A DNA stretch of 64,000 nucleotides, taken from contig CALZFC010000059.1 in NCBI GenBank assembly GCA_945643635.1, positions 2,282,001-2,346,000 on the forward strand, in the 5' to 3' direction. Positions 11,825 to 22,755 of this stretch are shown piece after piece. Below the pieces are notes generated by a model, which worked only from the letters and a program-made list of their open reading frames with translations, searched no databases and was not told where the DNA came from. Position 1 is the first letter of the stretch. Each line of letters starts with the position of its first letter. A program made the position numbers and the translations under genes. This DNA is from Allodiplogaster sudhausi (Eukaryota; Nematoda; Chromadorea; Rhabditida; Diplogasteridae).

Positions 11825-13866
11825 GTAATCCTTGCATTTACTGCTCTCTGGACGATCATCAGCTATGGCTGCTGCGTCATTTATCGCCACCAGGCAAGGA
11901 GATTCATTCATCCTGCTACTTGTTTTGCGGTTTTCAAGGCTAATTGTATCTCGAAGAAAAGAAATGCAGCCTCCAAAAAGGGAGTCTAATTTCCAGCCAA
12001 ATTAGACTCCCTTTTTGGACGCTGCATTTCTTTTCTTCGAGATACAATTAGCTTTGAAAACTGCAAAAAAGTAGCAGGATGAATGTACTACTACGTGTGT
12101 ATTTTCTTCTAGTGCTTCATATAGTTTTTTTAAGCGGACGCTCATGGTCATGCTTTACATAAATCTAATTAAAATTTCAAAATTTATTTTTAGCAAATGA
12201 TGCAAGAGTAGGAAGCAGATCACACTACAGTTGTGCTATAATACCATCGTAATGCTATGTATTATGTAATAGTAGCCCTATATTTTTGATGATAAAAATA
12301 AAGGCTGATAAAGTAATCAACAGGCGGTCCAGCCGCCCGGCTCTCGTTTCCGCTTCTCGCGCACTGCGATCGTGCGCTTCCTCGCCTTTCTATACATTTA
12401 CATCGGCTCGCTCGTCTGGATCTACTTTGTCGGCCCAATGCCCTTCGACAAATCGCTGCATTATTTTCAAGAGGTATAAAATTTTTTACCATTGCACAAG
12501 ATTTTGAGGAAAAAAGTTGAACTTACTTACACTTCTTTCGATGTCCTCCTTGCAAGGAGGATGAAGCGAGATTTTAAATTATTGGGGCCTTTCGCACTCT
12601 CTTTTGCGCGTGCTGTTTTGACTTGCCAGTTTGTGCTGCCTGCGAGATGGTCCGCGCAAATGAGAGAGGCAAATCGAACCTGCATTAATTTATTTTTCGC
12701 TAATCGTCCTCCTTTCAGAGGACAAGTAACATGTCACTGCCCCAATCCTGCATCAAGTCAATATTCTGTTTCTACAGCGACGCAGCAATGCTTTTTGCCG
12801 GTAAAAATATATAATCCGATACATTGAAAAAATATATTGATTAATGTTTTTTTTCTTTTATTAGTAATATACTAATACAAACAACTAGCATACCTATATA
12901 TCTTTACAGCATATGTCATCTTTTCTGGGATTTGGATGTGGCTGTTGCTGGTGACGCTGACATCGCACACTTTCTACACACTTCAAAACTCTGGCACCTC
13001 GATGCATCTTAGCGCACGCACGCGAGAGTATCACAGAAGTATGCTGAAGATTCTCTTCATCCAAGTTCTACTCTATTACGCAAGACGCAACACTCTGCGT
13101 ACCTTCATACATAGAAGTATTTATCAAGGAAGACAATTTCGAGTCAAGAAGAATAACAACACTATTGAAAGGTAATATACAGTTATCGCTCCCGTCAATT
13201 CAAATGGGAATTCCACTCACGATGGTCTTAGTCGCCTACCTCATGCGTTCGGATAGTTTCGGTATATTTACGTTTTATTCTTTATAATATATACGAACGT
13301 GTTTTAAAGAACATAAAAAGGACAAATGTGTTCGATAGCATATAAAATACATTCATAGTAGAATGTGTCGTGCAGGTGGAGAAGATGATCATATCTGCCA
13401 CTCCCGCACTATCCCCTTTGCATTTTTAACAAAGTACTCCATCTCCCAGCCCTATAGAAGCCGACCCCAGTCGCTTTTAAGCGAAAATAGACATTGTTTC
13501 CTCGCATCTCCACTTGTGCTCCTACAATTTAGTGTTGCCGTGCCAAGCAACATACATGAAAGAATTTTCTCTATACTTCATTTGTCATTTTCTTGCAATT
13601 GTTCTTCTCTAAAGCCGCTGTCGGGTCGGCATATGTTACATGTTAGTTACACTTTCCTGTTGCTTTCCGATGTCGCACCTCCCGGCTTTTTCGTCTACGC
13701 CCTCCACTCGCCCATCCATCTCGTGTTCCTGCTCTTCTTGACGCCTTCCTATCGCCACTTCATCCTGGGCTCCCTCGGCCGACTACTTCGGCCTAATTCG
13801 TCCGTTATTGGCACTGTTCGACCGATCACGCGCCCGAGAAGCGCAAATGTGAACTCGCTACCCTAA
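11825..13866 (+). pseudogene. Chemoreceptor GPCR 1, lacking exons 1-2 (Str/Srh-like)
   Basis: Six exons match the 3' six of the intact paralogs at 17694 and 27005, with identical lengths: 11825-11893 (TM3 ending in YRHQ), 12324-12473 (TM4, FVGPMPFDKSLHYFQE), 12719-12800 (extracellular loop), 12910-13064 (TM5, then RTREYHRSMLKILFIQ), 13183-13261 (TM6, IQMGIPL) and 13670-13866 (TM7, HSPIHLVFLLFLTPSYR, then stop). Upstream of 11825 there is no exon 1 or 2: homology to the paralog starts only at about 11605, within intron 2. The donor after exon 6 is CAA|gttcta where paralogs have CAG. I therefore call it a 5'-truncated pseudogene, although every remaining exon is open. Intron 3 carries a large inverted duplication. 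Confidence 0.8.
11905..12085. repeat. Local inverted duplication in intron 3 of GPCR 1
   Basis: CATTCATCCTGCTACTTGTT and the next 60 or so bases (through GAAATGCAGC and AAAAAGGGAGTCTAATTT) are mirrored to the right, ending AGTAGCAGGATGAATG. The axis is near 11995. The paralog intron at 18525-18610 has only the right-hand version, so the left arm is a new inverted copy. Confidence 0.85.
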
Positions 13867-14610
13867 AAACGATTTAAAAAATAACAATTTTAAAAAGACC
13901 ACTTTCGCTTGGCTCTTATCGTATCTATTTTCATTTTCCTCTGCTTTGACTGCGAGAGCGTAATTTATTTGCCGAATAAATACAGAGTAATCGCATCATT
14001 GGTGTTACATTTTTTGTCTTATCTTTAAGTTTATTATTTAAAACATCACACACATATTTAACATTGCATGACATTTAAAGCAAAACGACGTTAGCGTAAA
14101 TTGAAATCCTATGTTATTGAAAGTGCTGCACAACTAGATGAAGCACAATTTAACTTGGTTCACCTGTTTTTACATAGTCCACCTGCGTTAAAATCCATAT
14201 AGTAATTAAAATTGTTCTCGGAATATCTAGTAGTTTTTCGCATGATGATAACTTTCTTGTACTGCCCTGACGAACTCGCGCGGAAATGTGCATTTCTTGC
14301 TAGAGCAACTAAAACATTTCCTTAATTACATGTCGTCGCACTCCACAGCCCAACTGGTCTCCTTGACTAAATGCCATGTTGAGCTAAATATGCAGATGTA
14401 TGCTAATTAGAATAATAAATAGCTTTACTCGAGTTCATTGAAAGTTTGAAGGAAGGAAGGCGTAAAGTCTATTTGAATTATCCAATTTATTGTTGTCTCT
14501 TGTAGTCGTCTCACATGCCCTCTCGCCCTTTTATAAGGATAAAAGGAGAATGATCCTTTAAAGCTGTAAATTTAGCATTTAAAAACCAATACAATAGCCC
14601 AAAATTTTAG
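13867..14610. other. Intergenic block shared with 21714-22380
   Basis: This non-coding stretch is closely repeated downstream of GPCR 2. Shared strings include TTTATTATTTAAAACATCAC, TCGCATGATGATAACTTTCT and CCAACTGGTCTCCTTGACTA. A weaker relative lies upstream of GPCR 4 (about 60250-60440, around CTCGCGAGGAAAT). It therefore probably represents the 5' flank of the gene whose first exon follows, and may contain its promoter. Confidence 0.6.
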
Positions 14611-14829
14611 AAACTTCCTGATCTGTCATTCCTTGCGTATCTGTTTGAATTGATTGATTCGGTAACACGCCAAACCTCCCCTGATTTCCTCCTCCTCTCT
14701 TGCCTCTCGCTCGCCCGTCTCGTCCTCGGCTGTCTCTTCCTCCCACTCGATTCCTTCGCCGTCTTCGTCGTCCTCAGGCACAGCGGAAATACCGCAGCCT
14801 CTTATCGCCGCTGTTTTCTGCAGGATCTG
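14611..14829 (+). pseudogene. Orphan chemoreceptor exon 1 (GPCR 4-like)
   Basis: One open block encodes a TM1 exon with LARLVLGCLFLPLD and FAVFVVLRHSG, closest to exon 1 of the gene at 61073. It has no ATG in the corresponding place (a TAG precedes it in frame), and the donor that should follow CTG is AGCCGA instead of a GT. Homology to intron 1 of GPCR 4 continues to about 15007, where a family B MITE begins, and no further exons follow. It is a relic first exon. Confidence 0.8.
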
Positions 14830-15007
14830 AGCCGAGAAATTTGACATTCTGCACCTCTTATTGACCATCATTTAAATTGATTTTCTATTCACTTCACTTT
14901 CTCGAATTTTCTCTATTCTGCATTTGCCATTTTCTTGCGATTGTTGTTCTCTAAAGCCGCTGTCGGGTCGGCTCTTTGCAGTAATAAGCTGCACATCTTG
15001 AACTTAA

Positions 15008-15290
15008 AGTAGGGCGATCACCGAAAAGTCATTGACGACGAATGAAACATTTAGGTGTTTTCGAAGTGGAAAAAAGAAAATCTACATTAAAAGGCACATA
15101 AAAGTACCATATTCACGTATAATGCACTTGAAATGCATAGTTTGAATGAATTTGTGATCGGTGTGATAGCGGAAAAAAGTTGTGTTACAGTACCCATTGG
15201 TAGAATTCGCAGTTTGATCAGGAAAAACTTTTTTCCCGCTCAGGAAAACTATATTTTCCATTCTTCTTATCATTTACACACATTTAATGA
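15008..15290. mobile_element. MITE family B, right end lost
   Basis: Directly after TTAA (15004-15007) the sequence AGTAGGGCGATCACCGAAAA begins, matching the left end of the element at 5188. Similarity continues through GAATGAATTTGTGATCGGTG (about 15145). The mirrored right end is not found, so the copy is truncated or decayed. Confidence 0.7.
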
Positions 15291-15439
15291 AGAAAAATAG
15301 TTTATTTTAAATTAGGGCCAATATTAACATATGAATTTAGTAATAATAATAAAAATAGCTACGTTGTTAAAACTAATAAGTTATTTTTGAATTTTTAGCT
15401 AAGAAAATGCTTTAATATTAAATGTTTTCTTCTCTCCAG

Positions 15440-16290
15440 GCATTTGGCTGCGAAAGTGAAGAGAACGTCAGAGAATCACCGAATCGGCCAACTGTATTGG
15501 ACGGCAGCAGTTGAAATGGCATGGTTAGAATCTTCATCGTCTAAGCGAGAGTGTTTCGTGGCGATGCGCTGACAAAGAAATCTTTCAACTTTTTAGATTG
15601 AATAATTTTGGATTTTTTTTGAGTGCATCTTATTTCAGTGTGAATTGATGAAGTTTTTATCGCACTTTTAACTATCGCCATTATCTTCTTTTGTTAGACG
15701 AACATGTAAAAATTCTAGTTTATTATTCTAAATGTATTCCTCAGCAATGCAAACTGGCGGATCAATGGAAAGAACTACGACCCCTGATTGGATCGATGAC
15801 CGTGTTGATTTGATCTTCTATGAGCGATTCTTCAATTGGGAAATTGCCTCAGGGAATTACATTGTTGGTTAACAACTAGACAATTGTATTAACGTCTTTC
15901 ACAACATTTAGTTACTGATTAAGAACCCAATGTTTCTATGCATTCGCCATTTAGGCCAGAAATACAGTATTTACACGGCATTTTCTGAAGAAGTGGGCCG
16001 ATTGGGAATTTATCCAGCCGAGCAACTGGAATGGCGCAGATAAAGGAGTCCTCCAGGAAAATACTGTCTTGTTTCATTTATGCCTTCACAATTACCTTTG
16101 TATTAATCAAAACAGGGAAGAGAGAGTCCTTTGTATTTATTGTCTGAAGTGTCTTGAGATTCATGTGCTTCATACTGTGCTGCCGAGTGCGCTGCAGGAG
16201 ATCCTAATCTGCGATCAGATCTGGCATCTCTCAACGGACTACGTCACGTTCATGGCATACGTCACTTGCGTCAAGATATTCCTCATTTAA
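15440..16290 (+). pseudogene. DUF273 family fragment, N-terminal and middle part
   Basis: Two blocks show the hallmark strings of the nematode DUF273 family (a glycosyltransferase-like fold of unproven function). About 15731-15868 encodes [20 protein letters not shown], and about 15956-16290 encodes FLKKWADWEFIQPSNWNGAD followed by a Cys-containing tail that ends at a stop. A possible earlier exon starts at 15440 after tctccag (HLAAKV). The junction phases between the blocks do not fit any clean GT-AG intron I can find, and the usual N-terminal DxD-bearing region is not seen. It is either broken or incompletely resolved. The C-terminal part of such a protein lies at about 24129, beyond the GPCR 2 block. 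Confidence 0.6.
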
Positions 16291-17693
16291 TTCTGACGAC
16301 TGTCTCGTATGAGCAAGTTGACAAAACATGAGATACGCGAGTGTCATGATGCGAGATTTCGAAACAGAAAACAGGAAAGCTCAACACCGGGCCACCAAAT
16401 CACCCATGAGTGGTTTTGGGCTTCTTTAAGTACAAATTGAATGAGACAAAATGATGCGTATCCATTGGATGAAAGCAGCTTAAAATGCCTAGAAAAATTG
16501 AGTTGATAAATTTCACTTAACAATTCCTAGCTGTGTCGCAATGTCATTTACAGAAGCAATTCTATCCACACAGAGATTTCTTCCAGATGATGACTCGAAA
16601 GCCACCAACCATAAATAATCAGCATAATGTCAAGACAGTTTATTTTAAACGAGATACAAAAGGAAGCGTGTATCACCAAGTACTAAATTTGACCACTAAC
16701 TTGACATTCTGCTCGGCATCGTTACCGCAGGACAACCGCTCCATTTAAAGGAGCTGCCCATGGGAGTACCTTCTACCGCGACTACATCGTTGGCCGGCTC
16801 AAGCTGTTGCTGCTTCTGCTGCTTCGTCCCGCGCTTTTCTCTGAGTGTGCGCGCGAGACATTCGCGCCACGCGCATTCAGCCGCTCTACAGCCAGCAGTC
16901 GTCGATATGGATTACGCGATAGTTAAAAAAAGAAGGAGGTTCTCAACATGATCATCGCCAACATCACGGTCTTCTATTTCCCTTTTTTGTTGTAAAACGA
17001 AAATTGTGCATGTAGCAAATCTTCCTAAATTTACACTGTTTGCGAGATTCTAACACCTCAGCACGGAACCGACCAATGAAAAATGCATACTACAATTAAG
17101 GACTATATGCACATTGATTATTTTTGTCAAATTGCTCATACGAGACAATCCAGAATTTAATTCATACAGCAAAAATCCGGAATTCGATTCTTTGATTACG
17201 ATGGATATATAAAATTAAATGTGGAAATAAGATACATAGGTTCAGCAGCTCACAGCACATTTCACCTGCCAATTAAAACTTTAAAGACATTTCGACGTAT
17301 CCACCTGGCAAACCTTTCGATGTTCTTGCTTAGCTCATGTGCCTGCTCGCTCTATATACAGTAGAATAGTTTTTTAAATGCTTTCATACAAGTACTTTCA
17401 TGTCCTGTCAGGAATCATAATTAAAAAAAAAATTATATGTAATTTTAAAAATTCTATTGTGATGTGTATTATTCGATTCCCCGTTGACTCTCTGCGTTAT
17501 GCCATGTATTATTCCGTTTGTAGTAATCTACTTCTTTCATTTCCAGATACATAATTGTAGCTTTCACAACTTCGTCTTCAAGATAAACATGTTTTTTTGC
17601 CACATATGTACATACATACGTGTATAGATATCATTGGAAAAGAGTAGGAATGAACAAGAGAAATAAAAAAAACTTCAGCAAAGGCTGAAAAAG
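16291..17693. other. No clear gene; possible degraded exons
   Basis: A splice-like block at about 16531-16587 (CRNVIYRSNSIHTEI) could continue the DUF273 fragment. A frame at about 16768-16880 (FYRDYIVGRLK, then RPALFSECA) resembles one at about 30045-30110 (FCHDYTVGLLRW, then RPALFAQLS), so it is a repeated relic of an unidentified protein. The remainder to 17693 is AT-rich and would hold the promoter of GPCR 2; I see no clear TATA box or trans-splice acceptor. Confidence 0.4.
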
Positions 17694-20600
17694 ATGTTCC
17701 TGATCCCGTCATCTGTAATCGACCTGATCGAATCGGCAACCCGCTCGCGCCCTCTTGACTTTTCGCTCAACTCTAAGTTCGTGACTGCTCGTCTCCTCCT
17801 CGGCTGCTTCACCCTCCCACTCGACGCCTTCGCCGTCTTCGTCGTCCTCAGACACAGCGGAAAGGCCGCTGCCACCTATCGCATCTGTCTGCTGCAACTA
17901 TTGGTTAGGCTTAAAATTCAACAATTCAAAATGTAAATCATAGACGAGTGTTAACTGCGAAAAATGGCACATCTGACACAAATCTTGCACTTGTTCTACT
18001 TTAATTTCTCTAACATTTCTCCATTAAAGGCAGCGTCAATTGTCTCCGACTTCAACACTGCCTTCCTCGTCGACATCGTTGTCTTCGAACCGCTGATCTG
18101 TGGTTGCGCCGGAGACACGTCGTTGCTGCCGCAGGCGTTCCACGTCGACCCTGTCATAGTCTTGGTTCGTCTGATCGCACAACACCTTATTCTGCACATA
18201 TCAGTCAATTTATCGTTAGATGATAGACACAATGATGTAATATGATACATATACTATGTATCTTACACATATTATATCAATTTTTCTCTCTTCAGATGTT
18301 GGTTAGCTAAGACAGCATTGGACATGGAACATTAGACTGTGAAGGAGTCCGTGAGAAATTAATTTATAATCTGTCGGCTTGCTTTTTGCTTAATCTGGAG
18401 AGCTGACTTTGCTAGCAATTGCTCCATCTTCAGCTGTCGATTTAAACAGGTAATCCTCGCATTTACTGCTCTCTGGACGATCATCAGCCTTGGCTGCTGC
18501 GTCATTTATCGCCACCAGGCAAGGGAAGATATTTCCAGCCAAATTAGACTCATTTCTTTTCTTTGGGATACAATTAGCCTTGTAAACATAAAAAAGTAGC
18601 ACGTGAATGTATTATTACGTGTGTGCTTTCTTCTAGCGTTTCATAGAGTTTTTTTAAGCGGACGCTCATGATCATGATGTACATACATCTAATTAAAATT
18701 TCAAAATTTATTTTCAAGAAATGATAAAGGAGTAGGATGCAGATCACAAACTATAGTTGTGTTATAATGCAATCGTAATGCTATGTATAATACAATAGTC
18801 TCTCTACCTCTATAAAGGCTGATAAAGCTATCAACAGGCGGTAAGGCCGACCGGCTCTCGTTTCTGCTTCTCGCGCACTGCGATAGTGCGCTTCCTCGCC
18901 TTATTGTACATTTACATTGGCTCGGCCGTCTGGATCTACTTTGTCGGCCCAATGCCCTTCGACAAATCGCTGCATTATTTTCAAGAGGTTTACAAAAATT
19001 TACGCCAGTCATATACAAGATTATAAAAAAGAAGTTGAACTTACGTTCACTGCCCTCGATGTTCTCCTTTAAAGGAGGATAATGCGAGATTTTAAATCAC
19101 TCTCATTCTGCTATTTTGACTAGGCGAGTTTATGCGATCTACCAGATGGCACGGGCGAATGAGAGAGGCAATTCGAACCTGCATTAACTATTTTTCGTTA
19201 ATCGTCCTCCTTTCAGAGGACTAATAACATGTCGCTGCCCCAATACTGCATCAAGTCAATATTCTGTTTCTACAGCGACGCAGCTATTCTTTTTGCCGGT
19301 AATAATTCGTCCAATACATTATAAAAAAAATTTATATATATATTAATTAATGATTTCTTCTGATTAAGTAACATGCAAAAACATTCATACAACTAGAATG
19401 CGCTTTTTTTTTTACAGCATATGCCATGTTTTCTGGGATTGGGATGTGGCTGTTGCTGGTGACGCTGACATCGCACACTTTCTACACACTTCAAAACTCT
19501 GCCACCTCGACGCATCTTAGCGCGCGCACGCGAGCGTATCACAGAAGTATGCTGAAGATTCTCTTCATCCAGGTTCTATTCTTTTATGCAAGACGCAAGA
19601 CGCAACACTCCCGCGCATTTGCATTTATTTTGTAGTAGTACGACAAAAATAATTAGAACTCTTATCAGTACTATTATCTTTTGTCGACTCAAATGGTAAG
19701 CAACAATACGTCAATATTGAAGAAATCAGTTTGGAGTCAAGAAGAATAATAACAATCCTATAAAATTGTAATCTTCAGATATCTATCCCGTCAATTCAAA
19801 TGGGAATTCCTCCCTCGATGGTCTTAGTCGCCTATCTCATGCGTTCGGATAGTTTCGGTACATTTGCGTTTTATTCTTTATAATATATCGGAACGTGTTT
19901 TGAGAACATAATAAAGACAAATGTGTTCTATAGCATATAAAATGCATTCATATGACGCGATTTGCGAGAGTATCAAAATGGCCGGGGACCCGGTAAAATT
20001 AGATTTCGCTCAAAAGCTTTTTATAGGTACTTTTTAACACGGCGAAACGATTGGAATGGGTCCGGGATTCTGAAATCACCATTTTGGCGAGCTGTGCGAG
20101 GTTTAAAATTCGAGAGCCCGAAGAAACTTGCAGAGATGGTCGCACATTCGCGTTCGCTGTTTCGCACACAATAAAGTAATATTAGTCAAAATTTTGTCAT
20201 AAATAGACAAGATATTGCTTTATAAAGCTACTAAAGTAGAATTTAAAAATATTCACTTTTATGGCCTCAGTGGCCCCTAGACTTTGGAGATTCGCCATTC
20301 TTTTATATGGAAATTAGTCATGGGTTTTCTATCTTAAGATGTAGAGCAAGAAATTATCTTTCCAATGAGCTATAATAGTATGCCAGATACCGACGAGCTT
20401 TTTTTATGTTTCCCAATCATAAAACTGTTGAAATACGCGGGTTCATCGATTTTTTTTACCTATGCACCGGGCAGGGTGAGAAGAATGGCATTGTCGGCTA
20501 CCCTAATGATGATTTAGTATAGTGCGAATGAGTTGAGATTGCGATGCAAAGGTCCCGTGTTCGATTCCTCAGGGGAGCAAACTCTTTTGCCCGGCTATTA

Positions 20601-21713
20601 ATAAATTTGTTTTGCATTTAAATTTTATTTAAACAGTTTCATAAAAACCTACATAAATTCCCTAGACTACCTTCATGCGGTATATCGCTTGTGTTGCGTT
20701 TTCGTCGTCGCTAACGCCTAAACAAAGTGCAAGCCGATGCATGGGCACTGAATCGAGGGTATTTCAACAGTTTTATGATTAGGAAAATAAAAAAGCTCGT
20801 CGGTATCTGGCATACTATAGCTCATTGGAAAGATAATTTTTTGCTCTACAACTTCAAATAGAAAACCCATGACAAATTTCCATATAAGAGAACGGCGCCT
20901 CTCCAAAGTCTAGATGCCGCTGAGGCCATAAAAGTGAATATTTTCAAATTCTACTTTAGTAGCTTCATAAAGCAATATCTTGTCTATTTATGAAAAAATT
21001 TTCACTAATATTACTTTATTGTGTGCGAAACAGCGAACCCGAATGTGCGACCATAACTTCAAGTTTCATCGGGCTCTCGAATTTTAAACCTCGCACAGCT
21101 CTCCAAAACGTCGATTTCAGACTCCCGGACCCATTCCAATCGTTTCGCCGTGTTAAAAAGTACCTATAAAGAGCTTTTGAGCGAAATCTGATTTTGCCGG
21201 GTAACCGGCTCTTTGGCTTCCTTACGATTCTCTCGCAAATCGCGTCATATTAGAATGTGTCATGCAGATGGAGTATATCAAATAAAAAGATGATCATACC
21301 TGCCATTCCCGCACCCTTTGCCCTAGCACAAGTACTCCCTCCATCTCCAAGTTCTATAGAAGCCGACGCCAGTCTCTTAATAGACATTGTCTCCTCGCCT
21401 CTCCCACTTGTGCTCCCACATTCCAGTGTTGCCGTGCCAAGCAACATAACTGAAAGTAAAAATAATTTGTTAATTAAATATGTTATGCGATAGTTACACG
21501 TACCTGTTGCTTTCCGATGTCGTACCTCCCGGCTTCTTTGTCTACGCCCTCCACTCGCCCATCCATCTCGTGTTCCTGCTCTTCTTGACGCCTTCCTATC
21601 GCCACTTCATACTCGGCTCTCTCGGCCGACTACTTCGGCCTAATTCGCCCGTTATTATCTATATTCAACCGACCACGCGCCCGAGAAGCGCAAATGTGAA
21701 TTCGTTACCCTAA
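17694..21713 (+). CDS. Chemoreceptor GPCR 2 (Str/Srh-like), intact, 358 aa
   Basis: A seven-transmembrane receptor in eight exons: 17694-17903, 18030-18164, 18450-18518, 18838-18987, 19217-19298, 19418-19572, 19779-19857, 21517-21713. All join in frame and give 358 residues. TM1 (about 29-52), TM2 (80-98), TM3 (116-134, ending YRHQ), TM4 (exon 4), TM5 (exon 6), TM6 (exon 7, IQMGIPP) and TM7 (exon 8, HSPIHLVFLLFLTPSYR) follow roughly one helix per exon. The Q-x-x-x-P in TM6 and P-x-YR after TM7 are features of nematode Str/Srh-type receptors, which act in chemosensory cilia. Intron 3 starts with GC (CAG|gcaagg). The last acceptor reads tttccg instead of tttcag. Intron 7 holds a 1295-bp MITE. 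The subfamily is not certain. Confidence 0.85.
19953..21247. mobile_element. MITE family D, 1295-bp foldback with TA target
   Basis: The ends are TGACGCGATTTGCGAGAG and its complement, flanked by TA (19951-19952 and 21248-21249). The arms are about 500 bp each (19953 to about 20470, and about 20733 to 21247), with landmarks GGCCTCAGTGGC/GCCGCTGAGGCC and CAATCATAAAACTGTTGAAA. A unique centre carries a tRNA-like stretch. It sits in intron 7 of GPCR 2; the GPCR 1 intron near 13350 (CATTCATAGTAGAATGTG) shows the unoccupied site. Confidence 0.92.
20508..20580 (+). other. tRNA-like segment in the centre of MITE D
   Basis: GATTTAGTATAGTGCGAATG resembles a D-arm/box A, and about 40 nt later GTGTTCGATTCCTC resembles the T-arm/box B. 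I cannot fold a clean acceptor stem or anticodon arm, so it is probably a tRNA-derived relic that may still recruit TFIIIC rather than a functional tRNA. Confidence 0.5.
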
Positions 21714-22380
21714 AAAAACTATATTTTTTTTAACTAAACTCAACTAAACTTCTTTTTTTAGTTTATTATTTAAAACATCACACAAATACTTATCATTGCA
21801 TGACATTTAAAGGCCAACGACGTAAGAGTAAATTGAAATCCTATGTTATTGAAAGTGCATGCACAACTAGATGTCGTGAAATTTAACTTACATTTGGAGT
21901 GTTCACCTGTTTTTACAGAGCCTACCTGCTTTAAAATCCATATAGTAATTAAAATTGTTCTCGGAATATCTTGTAGTTTTTCGCATGATGATAACTTTCT
22001 TGTACTGTCATGGCGAACTCGCGAGGAAATGTGCATTTGGTGCTAGAGCAACTAAAACATTTCCTTAATTACATGTCTTCGCATTCCACAGCCCAACTGG
22101 TCTCCTTGACTAAATGCCATGTTGAGCTAAATATGCAGATGTATGCTAATTAGCATAATAAATAGCTTTATGCGAATGTATTAAAAGTTTGAAGGAAGAA
22201 AGGCATAAAGGCTATTTGAATTATCCAATTTATTGTTGTCTCTTGTAGTCGTCTCACATGCCCTCTCGCCCTTTTATAAGGATAAAAGGAGAATGATCCT
22301 TTAAAGCTGTAAATTTAGCATTTAAAAACCAATACAATTGCCCAAAATTTTAGAAACTTCCTGATCTGCCATTCCTTGCG
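21714..22380. other. Intergenic block shared with 13867-14610
   Basis: Near-identical to the sequence downstream of GPCR 1, including the AATTACATGTCTTCGCATTC region. It shows that GPCR 1 or 2, its 3' flank and the orphan exon were duplicated as one unit. Nothing coding is seen. Confidence 0.7.
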
Positions 22381-22600
22381 TATCTGTTTGAATTGATTGA
22401 TTCGGCAACACGCCAAACCTCCCCTGATCTCCTCCTCCTCTCACGCCTCTCTCGCTAGCCCATCTCGTTCTCGGCTGCCTCTTCTTCCCACTCAATGTCT
22501 TCGCCGTCTTCGTGGTTCTCAGGCACAGTGGATGGGCCGCCGCCTCTTATCGCCGCTGCCTTCTGCTGGATCTGATCCGAGAAATTTGGCATTCTGTACC
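22381..22600 (+). pseudogene. Orphan chemoreceptor exon 1, second decayed copy
   Basis: Homologous to 14611-14829 (GATTGATTCGGCAACACGCC, then CTCAGGCACAGTGGATGG), but the TM1 frame is broken by small indels around 22438-22500, so no continuous exon remains. Homology continues through the intron relic to 22755, where a family B MITE starts, exactly as in the first copy. Confidence 0.8.
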
Positions 22601-22755
22601 TCTTATTGACCATTTAAATTGATTTTCTATTCACTTCACTTTCTCGAATTTTCTCTATTCTTCATTTGCCATTTTGTTGCAATTGTTCTTCTCTAAAGCG
22701 GTTGTTGGATCGGCTCTGTGTGGCTGCAATAATAAGCTGCACATATGGAACTTAA

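Noticed and set aside
13363..13669. N-terminal half of the long frame ending at 13866
   Set aside because: Comparison with GPCR 2 and 3 places the exon start at 13670; the upstream part is intron and a copied relic.
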